Shown piece after piece: positions 49,083 to 57,428 of a stretch of 64,000 nucleotides of DNA. Origin of the DNA: Sphingobium sp. AP50. GTDB taxonomy: Bacteria > Pseudomonadota > Alphaproteobacteria > Sphingomonadales > Sphingomonadaceae. Numbering within the stretch: position 1 is the first letter of the stretch; the number at the start of each line of letters is the position of its first letter. The DNA lies in assembly GCF_900109095.1 (NCBI RefSeq), contig NZ_FNYZ01000005.1:185040-249039 (forward strand), given 5' to 3'. Made by a program: the position numbers and the translations under genes. The notes beneath the pieces were generated by a model. It was not told the DNA's origin, did not search any database, and worked only from the letters and a program-made list of their open reading frames with translations.

Positions 49083-50714
49083 GGACGGCAGGATAAGCCG
49101 CGCCCGTCCATCGATGGTGGGAAAATGCCCGCCGTCGAACGGCACTTCGCCCCAGCGCCAGGGGGTCAGTTCGTCATAGGCGGGATTCGAAATGGGGGCA
49201 TGGCGCTTCAGGTTCAACAATCGCGCGCCCTCGTTGCGATAGGCGGTCAGGCGGACATGTTCCCGATACAGGTCGGCCGGCCGCTCATAATGAAAGGCGT
49301 CGCCCCAGCCCATCGCCTGCGCCACCTTCGTCACCGCCCACCAGTCCGGCTTCGCCTCGCCCGGCAGCGAGAAGATGCGGCGCTGTCGGCTGACCAGCCG
49401 GTCGGGACCGGTCAGCGTCCCATCCTTCTCGATCCAGCCCGGTGAGGGCAGCAGCACATCGGCATCCTCCATGCCATCCGCCAGATCCCGGCTGGCGATC
49501 AGGAACGGCACCAAGGACCGCGCCTGCCGCAACCAGGGCGCGGCCTCCGCATCGGCACCGATGCTCCACAGCGCCTGAATGCGCCCATCGCGCATAGCCT
49601 CCAGCAGCGCGTCACCCGTCTGACCGGGTGCCTCCGCCAGCAAACGCGCGCCCCAGAAGCGCCCGACATCAGCCCGCGCATCCGCCGAAAAATCCCGATG
49701 CGCCGCCAGATCGCCCGCGACGCAGCCCACCTCGCGCCCGCCCATGCCATTGGCCGCAGCGGCCAGCGCAAAGGGCGCCGCACCGGGCCGGGCGATCCGC
49801 CCGGTCGCCAGATGCAGATTGAGTATCGCCGTCACAGCGGCCGACCCCGCCGCCTCGCTGAACAAAGTCACCAGCCGATCGGCAGCCGCCATCTCTTCAT
49901 AGAAAGCGCGAATGGCAACCGGCGACAGACCGCAGGCTCGCGCCACCGACCAGATATCATGCCCCTGCCGCGCCGCCGCCCAGAAATCCGGCGACACGGC
50001 GACATGCCGGTCCAGAAAGCCCCGATCGACAAGGCCGACATCATGACAGTGCAGCAACAGGCCGGTCAGCAGCCGGCCCGTGCTCCCCGGTGCGATGGTC
50101 AGCCGCAGGTCGGCATCGACCGCCTCACTCCCCTCCCCTTCCGTCAGCACGATCAGGCGCAGCCCCAGTTCGCTGCGCGCCTCCTGCACCCGATCGATCA
50201 GCACGGGATGGGTTTGCGCCAGGCCCTCGCCCAGCATCAGCAGCGTTTCGGCCTGTTCGATATCCTCGACCGCAGCAGGCATCACATCCTCGCCAAAGGC
50301 ACGGTGCTGCGCCGCCGCGATGCCGCTCTCTCCCCAGACTCCATGGATATGCGCCGATCCCAGAAAGCCCTTCATCAGCTTGTTGGCGACATAATAATCC
50401 TCCGTCACCAGCCCGCCGGACACGTGCAGGGCAATGCTGCCGGGGCCATGACGGGCCAGAATCGCCGACAGCCGACGCGCGACATGGGCAATCGCCTTGT
50501 CCCAACCCACCCGTCGACCGCCGATCATCGGATGGAGCAGGCGCCCGTCCAGCGCCGCCGACGCGGACAATCCATGCCCGCGCGGACACAGCCGACCGCC
50601 ATTGGCCGGATGCATCCGATCGCCTTCGACGCGCAGGAAGCGATCATCATCCGTGATCGCGCGAATGCCGCACCCCGCGCCACATTGGCCGCACAGGCTT
50701 CGAACGATCGTCAT
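49077..50714 (-). CDS. Shortened NasA-like molybdoprotein, Mo-ligand cysteine absent
   Basis: A 545-aa relative of assimilatory nitrate reductase. The [4Fe-4S] ligands Cys8, Cys11, Cys15 and Cys43 are present. Similarity to NasA runs along the whole protein (VTEDYYVANKLMKGFLGSAH, NGMGGREVGCVAGDLAAHRD, EKDGTLTGPDRLVSRQRR, GEAKPDWWAVTKVAQAMGWG). Where NasA has its Mo-binding Cys (in SRLCMSS) this protein has GVWGESGIAAA (125-135) with no Cys. It stops at IDGRARLILPSL, just before the family's dinucleotide-binding and [2Fe-2S] BFD domains, so it is about 300 residues short. Frame is clean. Next to modA, divergent. Confidence 0.85.
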   Translation of the reverse strand: MTIVRSLCGQCGAGCGIRAITDDDRFLRVEGDRMHPANGGRLCPRGHGLSASAALDGRLLHPMIGGRRVGWDKAIAHVARRLSAILARHGPGSIALHVSGGLVTEDYYVANKLMKGFLGSAHIHGVWGESGIAAAQHRAFGEDVMPAAVEDIEQAETLLMLGEGLAQTHPVLIDRVQEARSELGLRLIVLTEGEGSEAVDADLRLTIAPGSTGRLLTGLLLHCHDVGLVDRGFLDRHVAVSPDFWAAARQGHDIWSVARACGLSPVAIRAFYEEMAAADRLVTLFSEAAGSAAVTAILNLHLATGRIARPGAAPFALAAAANGMGGREVGCVAGDLAAHRDFSADARADVGRFWGARLLAEAPGQTGDALLEAMRDGRIQALWSIGADAEAAPWLRQARSLVPFLIASRDLADGMEDADVLLPSPGWIEKDGTLTGPDRLVSRQRRIFSLPGEAKPDWWAVTKVAQAMGWGDAFHYERPADLYREHVRLTAYRNEGARLLNLKRHAPISNPAYDELTPWRWGEVPFDGGHFPTIDGRARLILPSL

Positions 50715-50835
50715 CTCAAAAGGGAAGCCAGGCCAACAAGGCGAAACGCGCCATCATCGCTGCTGCCTAGCCTATTGCACGGGCGGACAAAAGCCCATGG
50801 TTGCGCGACCGGAACGCAGGGCGCATGCAGGCTAT

Positions 50836-51606
50836 ATGACTCGCCTGCTCCTGCGCTTCACCGCCCTCCTCGCCCTGCTTGCCTCCCCCATGGCACAGGC
50901 GGCCTCCAATGATCGCGGCCCGGTGGTGCTGGCGGCAGCCAGTCTTCAGGAGGCGATGACCGCCGCCGCCGATAGCTGGGCCGCGCGCGGCCATCCCCGC
51001 CCGACCCTGTCCTTCGCCGGCTCCTCTGCGCTCGCCCGCCAGATCAAGGCCGGCGCGCCCGCCGACCTGTTCCTGTCCGCCGACGAAGAATGGATGACCG
51101 ATGTCGAACGCGCAGGCTTCGTCGCGCCCGGCACGCGGATCAATGTCGCGGGTAACCGGCTGGTGCTGATTGCTCCGGCAAAGCGACCGGTCCGCCTGAA
51201 AATCGCGCAGGGCATGCCGATCGCCCGCACGCTTGGCGACGGTCGCCTCGCCATGGCCGATCCGGACAGCGTACCGGCGGGAAAATATGGGAAGGCAGCG
51301 CTGACCGCGCTCGGCGTCTGGCCCTCGGTCGCGGCCAAGGTCGCGCGCGGTGACAATGTCCGCGCCGCGCTCGCGCTGGTGGAACGCGGCGAAGCGCCGC
51401 TCGGCATTGTTTACGCCACCGATGCGCGCGCATCGAACGCGGTGCAGGTGGTCGGCGCCTTCCCGGTGGGCAGCCATGCGCCGATCCGCTATCCGCTCGC
51501 CCGGCTGAAGGCCAGCCGCAACCCCGATGCCGAAGGCTTCCGCCGCTTCCTGATGTCGGGCGCGGGCAAGGCAATCCTCGCCCGCTATGGCTTCACCGCC
51601 CCCTGA
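50836..51606 (+). CDS. modA: Molybdate ABC transporter substrate-binding protein
   Basis: Periplasmic molybdate-binding protein of 256 aa. Signal peptide (MTRLLLRFTALLALLASPMA), then GPVVLAAASLQEAMTAAADS, FAGSSALARQIKAGAPADLF and LSADEEWMT, the oxyanion-contact segments of ModA, plus ADPDSVPAGKYGKAAL and IVYATDA. ATG 50836 is used; longer frames lie in the divergent promoter area. Its permease and ATPase genes are 2.1 kb further on, separated by two unrelated genes. Confidence 0.95.
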   Translation: MTRLLLRFTALLALLASPMAQAASNDRGPVVLAAASLQEAMTAAADSWAARGHPRPTLSFAGSSALARQIKAGAPADLFLSADEEWMTDVERAGFVAPGTRINVAGNRLVLIAPAKRPVRLKIAQGMPIARTLGDGRLAMADPDSVPAGKYGKAALTALGVWPSVAAKVARGDNVRAALALVERGEAPLGIVYATDARASNAVQVVGAFPVGSHAPIRYPLARLKASRNPDAEGFRRFLMSGAGKAILARYGFTAP

Positions 51607-51609
51607 GCT

Positions 51610-52356
51610 TTATTTCAAGCAGGCCACCAGCCCGGCTATCACCGCCAGCGTCTCCTGCGGGTCGCGCACCCGCACCGTGTCCAGCCCCAATTGCTTGGCC
51701 GGATAATCGTTGCCGCCCGGAAAGATAGCGTCGCCAATGAACAGCATCGCGTCCAGTGCGATCCCGCTGGCGTCGCGCAGCTTCTGAAGGCCATAGGCCT
51801 TGTCCACGCCTTCGCGGGTGATGTCGATCGATGTCGCCCCGCCCATATTGATCGACAGGCCCGGCAGGCGCTGGCGCAAATCCGCTTGGATGATCTTGCG
51901 CTTGGCGAAATCCGGGTCCCAGCCTTCCTTGGCATGGATCGGCGCCTGCTGTCCCAGAGCGGAAAAGGTGATCTGGCTGCCGCGATCCTCGATCCGCTCG
52001 CCCCATGTCTGTTCGGGCACGAAGCCGGTCGCCTCCAGCGCCGCGTCGAAAGCCGCCAGGATCGCCGCCTTCTGCACCTCGTCGAACAGTTCGGCATAGA
52101 CCGCCGACCAGCCATCTGTGCCATGGGTATAGAGTTTCGTGCCCGTGGTCGGCATCAGCCACAGCCGCGACCGATCGGCGCTCTCGGGCAGGCGGCTCGC
52201 CACCTGCTTCTGGAATTGCGGCCAGTCCCCGCCGGAAATCACCGCGACATGGGCAACGGCCAGCAACTCGGCCAGGGCATCGCCCATCGCCTCGCCCAGC
52301 GGCTGCTTGCTTTCCGCCAGCGTGCCATCAAGGTCGAACGCGACCAATTGCTTCAT
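51610..52356 (-). CDS. HAD-IIB hydrolase, phosphomannomutase-like
   Basis: HAD-superfamily protein of 248 aa. Catalytic VAFDLDGTLAESKQPLG with nucleophile Asp, then ISGGDWPQFQKQVASRL, and motif IV GDAIFPGGNDYPA. The pattern, size and NMGGATSIDITREGVDKAYG fit HAD-IIB enzymes close to eukaryotic-type phosphomannomutase, which would link it to the GDP-mannose sugars made at the right end. Function is a suggestion. Convergent with modA, 3 bp apart. Confidence 0.85.
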   Translation of the reverse strand: MKQLVAFDLDGTLAESKQPLGEAMGDALAELLAVAHVAVISGGDWPQFQKQVASRLPESADRSRLWLMPTTGTKLYTHGTDGWSAVYAELFDEVQKAAILAAFDAALEATGFVPEQTWGERIEDRGSQITFSALGQQAPIHAKEGWDPDFAKRKIIQADLRQRLPGLSINMGGATSIDITREGVDKAYGLQKLRDASGIALDAMLFIGDAIFPGGNDYPAKQLGLDTVRVRDPQETLAVIAGLVACLK

Positions 52357-52522
52357 TCATCGTCTCCAGCGCCGCCAAACAGGGCGCAAATCGGGGAAAG
52401 GTGCGGTATCATCCTGCGATCATCGGTCAAGGCCCGACGCACCACTTCGGACTGGCCCGGTTCATCTGCATGGGGATATCCCTAAGCCCCAACCGGTTTC
52501 GATACTATGAAAGGCGTCTGCT

Positions 52523-53632
52523 TTGCCTTCCCTGCTTCTCGCCTCGCTCTGGATGGCCGCAGCCACCACGTCGCCCCCCAACATGCTCGACTTCCAGTTC
52601 CAACCGGAACGGCAAAAGCTGTTGTTCGACTGGTCGAAACAGCGTTGCAAGGACATCAATATCATCCCTGACGCGCCCGCCCGCGCCTTCCGCCGGGCCG
52701 ATGGCAAAATCAGCCTGTCCGCCAATCATTTCATCAACTGGTCCCTGACCGGAACAAGCTGGTCCACGCTCAAGCCCAACTGCACCCCCACCTTCGGCCC
52801 GGCCGATACCGGCGCCAATCAACATGCCTGGATCGAGGCGACCTATACGATGGATGGTCGCAATGTGGCCGCTCTGCTCAGCCGCGAACTGTCGATTGAT
52901 GCTGATCCGCGCAACTGCACGCCGGGCAAAGGCGTGAGTTGCTGGCTCAGCGACATATTTTCGGCGCAGTCCAGCGACATGGGCCGCCGCTATCGCATGG
53001 GGGCGGTCGCCGCCTCCATGGGCGACCGGATGCCGCCTGCCAGCCCGAGACGCTATGGCGTCTTCACTACCAGCAACATCGCCCGCGGCCAGAGTGGCTA
53101 TTTCATGCTCGCCTATCTGGATGGCGTCGGCTCCCCCAGAGGCAATTGCCTGCTCCGCAGCGACAATCCGATGGACCCGTCGCTCTGGCGCGCATGGGAC
53201 GGCAAGCAATTTTCGCTCGCTTTGTCTGACCCGGCGCAGGCGCGACGCTGCGAAGCCATGCCCCAACTGGACGAGCCAGTCCGGTCGATCAGTTGGCTAC
53301 CCAAGCAGAAACGCTGGCTGGCCACGATGGTCACGCAGCGCATCATAGCGGGTAAGCTGACCGAAGGCTTCTTCTACTCGACCAGCGGCAATTTGCGGGA
53401 TTGGGAGCCGGCCCGCCTGATGATCGAAGCCCCGGTCTTCCATTCGCGACCCGGCATGGACAGCCGATGGAGCTATCCGGTGCTGATCGATCCGAACAGC
53501 CAGTCGCGCAATTTCGAAACGCTGGATCATGATGACGTGCTGCTCATCTTCGTGCGGCGCCGTTTCGAAGGCGAAAATGGCACGATGGATCGCGACATAG
53601 TGTCCATGCCGGTGCGAATCAGCGCGAAATAG
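52523..53632 (+). CDS. Secreted protein of unknown function, five-blade-propeller-like
   Basis: A 369-aa protein with a weak signal peptide (MPSLLLASLWMAAATTSPPN) from a TTG at 52523; an in-frame stop lies 15 bp upstream and ATG 52553 is the other start. It has several cysteines (CKDINI, NCTPTFG, NCTPGKGVSCW, GNCLLR) and repeats of aromatic-rich strands (RRYGVFTTSNIARGQSGYFM, SISWLPKQKRWLATMVTQ, GFFYSTSGNLRDWEPARLMI, DVLLIFVRRRFEGENG) that resemble glycosidase beta-propellers of the GH43/GH68 type. No catalytic residues can be asserted. Confidence 0.72.
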   Translation: MPSLLLASLWMAAATTSPPNMLDFQFQPERQKLLFDWSKQRCKDINIIPDAPARAFRRADGKISLSANHFINWSLTGTSWSTLKPNCTPTFGPADTGANQHAWIEATYTMDGRNVAALLSRELSIDADPRNCTPGKGVSCWLSDIFSAQSSDMGRRYRMGAVAASMGDRMPPASPRRYGVFTTSNIARGQSGYFMLAYLDGVGSPRGNCLLRSDNPMDPSLWRAWDGKQFSLALSDPAQARRCEAMPQLDEPVRSISWLPKQKRWLATMVTQRIIAGKLTEGFFYSTSGNLRDWEPARLMIEAPVFHSRPGMDSRWSYPVLIDPNSQSRNFETLDHDDVLLIFVRRRFEGENGTMDRDIVSMPVRISAK

Positions 53633-53723
53633 CGCGCCCTCTTCCGATAGAGGAGAAATCCTGCCACAATCGGGCGGACATCATGCCGCTTCACCGCCCT
53701 TCTTCTTGCCCTTTCCGCTGCGT

Positions 53724-54428
53724 ATGAACTGGCTTCCCACGCCGGACGAATGGGCCGTCCTGATCCTGTCGCTCCAGGTCAGCCTGGTCGCTGTCGGCGC
53801 GATGTTGCCGATCGCCTTCGGCCTGTCCTGGCTACTGGCACGACGCCGCTTTCCGGGACGCCTGCTGGTGGAAGCATTGGTCTATCTGCCGCTGGTGGTA
53901 CCCCCGGTCGTGACTGGCTGGCTGCTCCTCATCCTTTGCGGCGCCAACGGGCCGATCGGCCGCTGGCTGGCGGACTGGTTCGGCATCACCTTGCTGTTCC
54001 GCTGGACCGGCGCAGCACTGGCCGCCGCGATCATGGCGATGCCGCTGATGGTCCGTGCAATGCGTCTGTCGATAGAAGCGATCGATCGACGGCTGGAGGA
54101 TGCCGCGCGCACGCTTGGCGCATCGCCCTGGCGCCTGTTCTGGACGATATCGCTGCCGCTCGCCCTGCCCGGCGTCCTGGCGGGCACGATGCTCGGCTTC
54201 GCCCGGTCGATCGGCGAATTCGGCGCCACTATTACCTTCGTGTCCGACATCCCCGGCGAAACCCGCACGCTGCCGATCGCCATCTACGCGGCGTTGCAGG
54301 TGCCCGGCGGCGAAGCCATGGTCAGTCGCTTCGCGATTATTTCCGTCCTTCTGTCTCTCGCGGCGTTGCTTCTGTCGGAACTGCTGGCCCGCCGCTTCAC
54401 CCATGGACGGGTCGTCCATGTCCTTTGA
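53724..54428 (+). CDS. modB: Molybdate ABC transporter permease
   Basis: Inner-membrane permease of 234 aa with about five helices. WAVLILSLQVSLVAVGAMLP, YLPLVVPPVVTGWLLLI and the EAA cytoplasmic loop EDAARTLGASPWRLFWTISL followed by PLALPGVLAGTMLGFARSIG and EFGATITFVSD are typical ModB. ATG 53724 chosen; a TTG at 53706 is possible. Overlaps modC by 11 bp. Confidence 0.95.
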   Translation: MNWLPTPDEWAVLILSLQVSLVAVGAMLPIAFGLSWLLARRRFPGRLLVEALVYLPLVVPPVVTGWLLLILCGANGPIGRWLADWFGITLLFRWTGAALAAAIMAMPLMVRAMRLSIEAIDRRLEDAARTLGASPWRLFWTISLPLALPGVLAGTMLGFARSIGEFGATITFVSDIPGETRTLPIAIYAALQVPGGEAMVSRFAIISVLLSLAALLLSELLARRFTHGRVVHVL

Positions 54429-55041
54429 TATCGACGTCCGCCGCCGGATCGGCGACCACGACATCGCCCTGCAAATCCGCACCGGCGGCGGCCTGATCGC
54501 CCTTGTCGGTCCATCGGGGGCGGGCAAGACCAGCCTGCTCAACATGATCGCCGGCCTGCTACGCCCCGATGCCGGCCATATCGTGGTCGGCGGCCATATC
54601 CTGTTCGACAGCGCAACCGGCATCGACCTGCCTGCCGCCCGGCGCCAGACCGGCTATGTCTTTCAGGACATGCGCCTCTTTCCCCACATGCGCGTCCGCT
54701 CAAATCTTCTCTACGGTCGGCGCAATGCGGACGACGCAGATCTGGACGAACGCCTGGGCTTTCTGGGCATCGGGCATTTGCTTCGCCGCCTGCCTGCCAC
54801 CCTGTCCGGCGGCGAAGCGAAGCGGATTGCGATCGGCCGCGCCCTGCTGTCGGACCCTGCCTTTCTGCTGATGGACGAACCGCTTTCCTCGCTCGATGAG
54901 GCCCGTCGCGAAGAGATCATGACCGCGATCGAGCGCATGCGCGACCAGCTAGGTCTGCCGATCCTCTATGTCACGCACAGCCGGGCAGAAGCAGAAAGAT
55001 TGGCGAGCGAAACAATTTATCTGAACCCGGCACGCGATTGA
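54418..55041 (+). CDS. modC: Molybdate ABC transporter ATPase, short form without TOBE domain
   Basis: ABC ATPase of 207 aa. Walker A LVGPSGAGKTSLLNMIAGLL, Q-loop YVFQDMRLFPHM, signature LSGGEAKRIAIGRALL, Walker B FLLMDEPLSSLDEA, switch His in VTHSRAEAERL. It stops right after the ATPase domain (ETIYLNPARD), whereas classical ModC carries a C-terminal molybdate-binding TOBE region and is about 350 aa. No continuing frame after the stop. Overlaps modB. Confidence 0.93.
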   Translation: MSFDIDVRRRIGDHDIALQIRTGGGLIALVGPSGAGKTSLLNMIAGLLRPDAGHIVVGGHILFDSATGIDLPAARRQTGYVFQDMRLFPHMRVRSNLLYGRRNADDADLDERLGFLGIGHLLRRLPATLSGGEAKRIAIGRALLSDPAFLLMDEPLSSLDEARREEIMTAIERMRDQLGLPILYVTHSRAEAERLASETIYLNPARD

Positions 55042-55103
55042 GCGTTGCCCCCCTGCCCATTCTTTCCCCCGACGACAGCTTTGCACGGCGCGCATCGCAC
55101 GAT

Positions 55104-55763
55104 ATGGAACCGCTTATGTCCGAACCCGATATCGACGGCGCAGCTATCATGGCCGCGCTTGCCCGCCTCGACCAGCGTCTGAATAATTTGGAAGTCCAGA
55201 TGCGCGATTGCATCAGTCAGGTGGAGCGCACCCATCATCTCGCGGAAATGGTGCTGAACGAAGTCCATGCCCGCCGCCGCCAGCAGAAACCAGATGGAGC
55301 GGTTGAAGGTCGTCGCTGGTCTGAAACAGGCTTCCCTATTATCGAGCGCAATTGGCCGATCCACTTCAGCCTGAGCGGAGAAGGCGCCGACTTTTTGGCA
55401 GGCGGCTGGTCTTATCCCGAAACTTGGGGAATATGGGGCTGCGGTGATCGCCACGCACTGCGGTTTGCACTGGACGATTATCGTGGGGGCTATATCGAAT
55501 TGACCCTCACCGTTCAGGGCTTTGCCGCGCCCGACGCCCAACGACCGACTGTCGATTTCATCGCCAATGGCTATTTCCTGGATTCGCACTCGCTGCGCCC
55601 CGACCCGCACGGCATCAAATTGCGTCTGCCACCGGCCTGCATCGGCGAGGGCGATATCGCCCTGCATATGAAGGTTGATGCAGCTGTTTCCCCTGCATCA
55701 ACGGGTCTTAACGAGGACGAACGCGAATTGGGAGTCGGCCTGCTAACGCTCGATATCAACTGA
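55104..55763 (+). CDS. Uncharacterised protein with coiled coil and DUF7024-like domain
   Basis: A protein of about 219 aa (start ATG 55104; ATG 55116 possible; a longer TTG-start frame from 55038 overlaps modC). N-terminal helix AAIMAALARLDQRLNNLEVQ, short coiled coil; C-terminal strand-rich part with SYPETWGIWGCGDRHALRFA, VDFIANGYFLDSHSLRPDPH and a closing ERELGVGLLTLDI, a pattern I associate with DUF7024-type domains found near polysaccharide genes. No signal peptide. Function unknown; location before the rml genes fits a surface-sugar role. Confidence 0.65.
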   Translation: MEPLMSEPDIDGAAIMAALARLDQRLNNLEVQMRDCISQVERTHHLAEMVLNEVHARRRQQKPDGAVEGRRWSETGFPIIERNWPIHFSLSGEGADFLAGGWSYPETWGIWGCGDRHALRFALDDYRGGYIELTLTVQGFAAPDAQRPTVDFIANGYFLDSHSLRPDPHGIKLRLPPACIGEGDIALHMKVDAAVSPASTGLNEDERELGVGLLTLDIN

Positions 55764-56299
55764 CCGCATATAGTGGCTTCGATAATATTCGCGTAGCTGC
55801 CTGCCCTATTCCTCAAGGAACAAAATCGGTGCAGTACAGCCGCTTTCTTCCCGACGGGATCGTTCTGCGCTCAGGACAAAGGATGCCTTCCTCCAGCCAT
55901 GACCTTTTCCGACAGGAAATTGGCGGCATGATGCGGGAATAAGGGGACGATTTACAGAAAGCGTGATTGCGCTGCACCTACACCCTGTCTAGGTCCGCAA
56001 TGGATGCGGCCCGATATGGAACGGACCAGAGTGAACAAAATTCCCTCTTTTCATTCAATGTTCGAAACCTGTGGACCGGCTGGCAGAATTGACCATCAGA
56101 AATATATCCGGCCGGTCGCGCCAGTCGCCGTCACAACTTCACGTCAAACGGAAACTGTCACGATCAGCCTGATTGCCAAAACAGGTCGGTTGCCGCTACG
56201 CTACGCCCCACGAGGGGGCAGCACAGAATAGAAGTCAAAATCCAAGCCCATGGTCGTGCGACCATGTGGCGCGTCTCAACCGGGTAAATAGAGGACTAT
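55764..56299. other. Intergenic region before rmlB
   Basis: These 536 bp are lower in GC than their surroundings. A 30-codon frame (ATG at 56000, stop ending 56092; MDAARYGTDQSEQNSLFSFN) is the only small ORF with a sensible start and it has no clear ribosome site. No tRNA, repeat or strong terminator is evident. The rmlB ribosome site AGAGGA is at 56290-56295. Promoter for the polysaccharide genes is expected here. Confidence 0.55.
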
Positions 56300-57370
56300 A
56301 TGGCCAATTTGATTGTCACGGGCGGCGCGGGTTTCATTGGCGCCAATTTCGTCCGCCACTGGCGCAAGGTTTCGCCCAATGACGGCATCGTCGTCCTCGA
56401 CCTGCTGACCTATGCCGGCAACCCGGCCAATATTTCGGATGTGGCCGACGTCACGCTGGTCGAAGGCGATATTTGCGACACCGATCTGGTGTCGAAGCTG
56501 ATCGCCGATCATGATGTCGATACGGTCGTTCACTTCGCTGCGGAAAGCCATGTCGACCGGTCGATCACCGGCCCCGACGCCTTCGTCACCACCAATGTCG
56601 TGGGCACGCACAGCCTGCTCAAGGCCGCCAAGAGCGCCTGGCTGGACAAGGGCAGCGGTAAGCCGCACCGCTTCCACCATGTGTCGACCGACGAAGTCTA
56701 TGGCACGCTGGAGCCCGAAGATCCCGCCTTCAGCGAAACCACGCCCTATGCGCCCAATTCGCCTTACTCGGCGTCAAAGGCCGGGTCGGACCATCTGGTG
56801 CGCGCTTATCACCACACCTATGGCTTGGAAACGACGACCAGCAATTGCTCGAACAATTACGGTCCCTATCAGTTTCCCGAAAAGCTCATCCCGCTCTTCA
56901 CGCTCAACGCGCTGTCGGGGCGCAACCTGCCCATCTATGGCGACGGCATGAATGTGCGCGACTGGCTGCATGTCGAGGATCATTGCGTCGGCATCGAATT
57001 GATCCTGCGCAAGGGCCGGATCGGTGAAACCTATAATGTCGGCGGCGGGCAGGAACTGCCTAACATCGAAGTGGTGAAGGAAATCTGCCGTGGCGTCGAT
57101 GCCGCCTTCGCCGCCAATCCCGAACTGGCGCGCATCTTCCCCGATGCGCCGGCAGCAAAGGGTGGCAACAGCACCGACCTCATGACCTATGTCGAGGATC
57201 GCAAGGGCCATGACCGCCGTTATGCGATCGATGAAACCAAGATCCGCTCGGAACTGGGCTATGAGCCTGCCCGCGATTTCCCGCAGGGTTTTGCCGAAAC
57301 ACTGAACTGGTATCTGTCGAACGAAGACTGGTGGCGGCCGCTGGTCGAGCGCGCCAAGATCGCTCGTTGA
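56300..57370 (+). CDS. rmlB: dTDP-glucose 4,6-dehydratase
   Basis: Makes dTDP-4-keto-6-deoxyglucose, the second step of dTDP-rhamnose synthesis; 356 aa. NAD site TGGAGFIGANFVRH, catalytic Thr-Asp-Glu in HVSTDEVYGTL, and Tyr-x3-Lys in SPYSASKAGSDHLVRAYHHT. YGPYQFPEKLIPLFTLNAL and RDWLHVEDHC are family blocks. The rmlA, C and D genes are not in the window. Confidence 0.96.
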   Translation: MANLIVTGGAGFIGANFVRHWRKVSPNDGIVVLDLLTYAGNPANISDVADVTLVEGDICDTDLVSKLIADHDVDTVVHFAAESHVDRSITGPDAFVTTNVVGTHSLLKAAKSAWLDKGSGKPHRFHHVSTDEVYGTLEPEDPAFSETTPYAPNSPYSASKAGSDHLVRAYHHTYGLETTTSNCSNNYGPYQFPEKLIPLFTLNALSGRNLPIYGDGMNVRDWLHVEDHCVGIELILRKGRIGETYNVGGGQELPNIEVVKEICRGVDAAFAANPELARIFPDAPAAKGGNSTDLMTYVEDRKGHDRRYAIDETKIRSELGYEPARDFPQGFAETLNWYLSNEDWWRPLVERAKIAR

Positions 57371-57428
57371 CCTTTCCCGGCCGCGCATCCCCCACGGATG
57401 CGCGGCCGGCCTCTATTGCGGACACCCC

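Noticed and set aside
55764..56299. tRNA or small RNA gene in the largest gaps
   Set aside because: No TTCGA-type T-loop with matching acceptor stem was found here or in the gaps at 24.9-25.4 and 31.5-31.9 kb.
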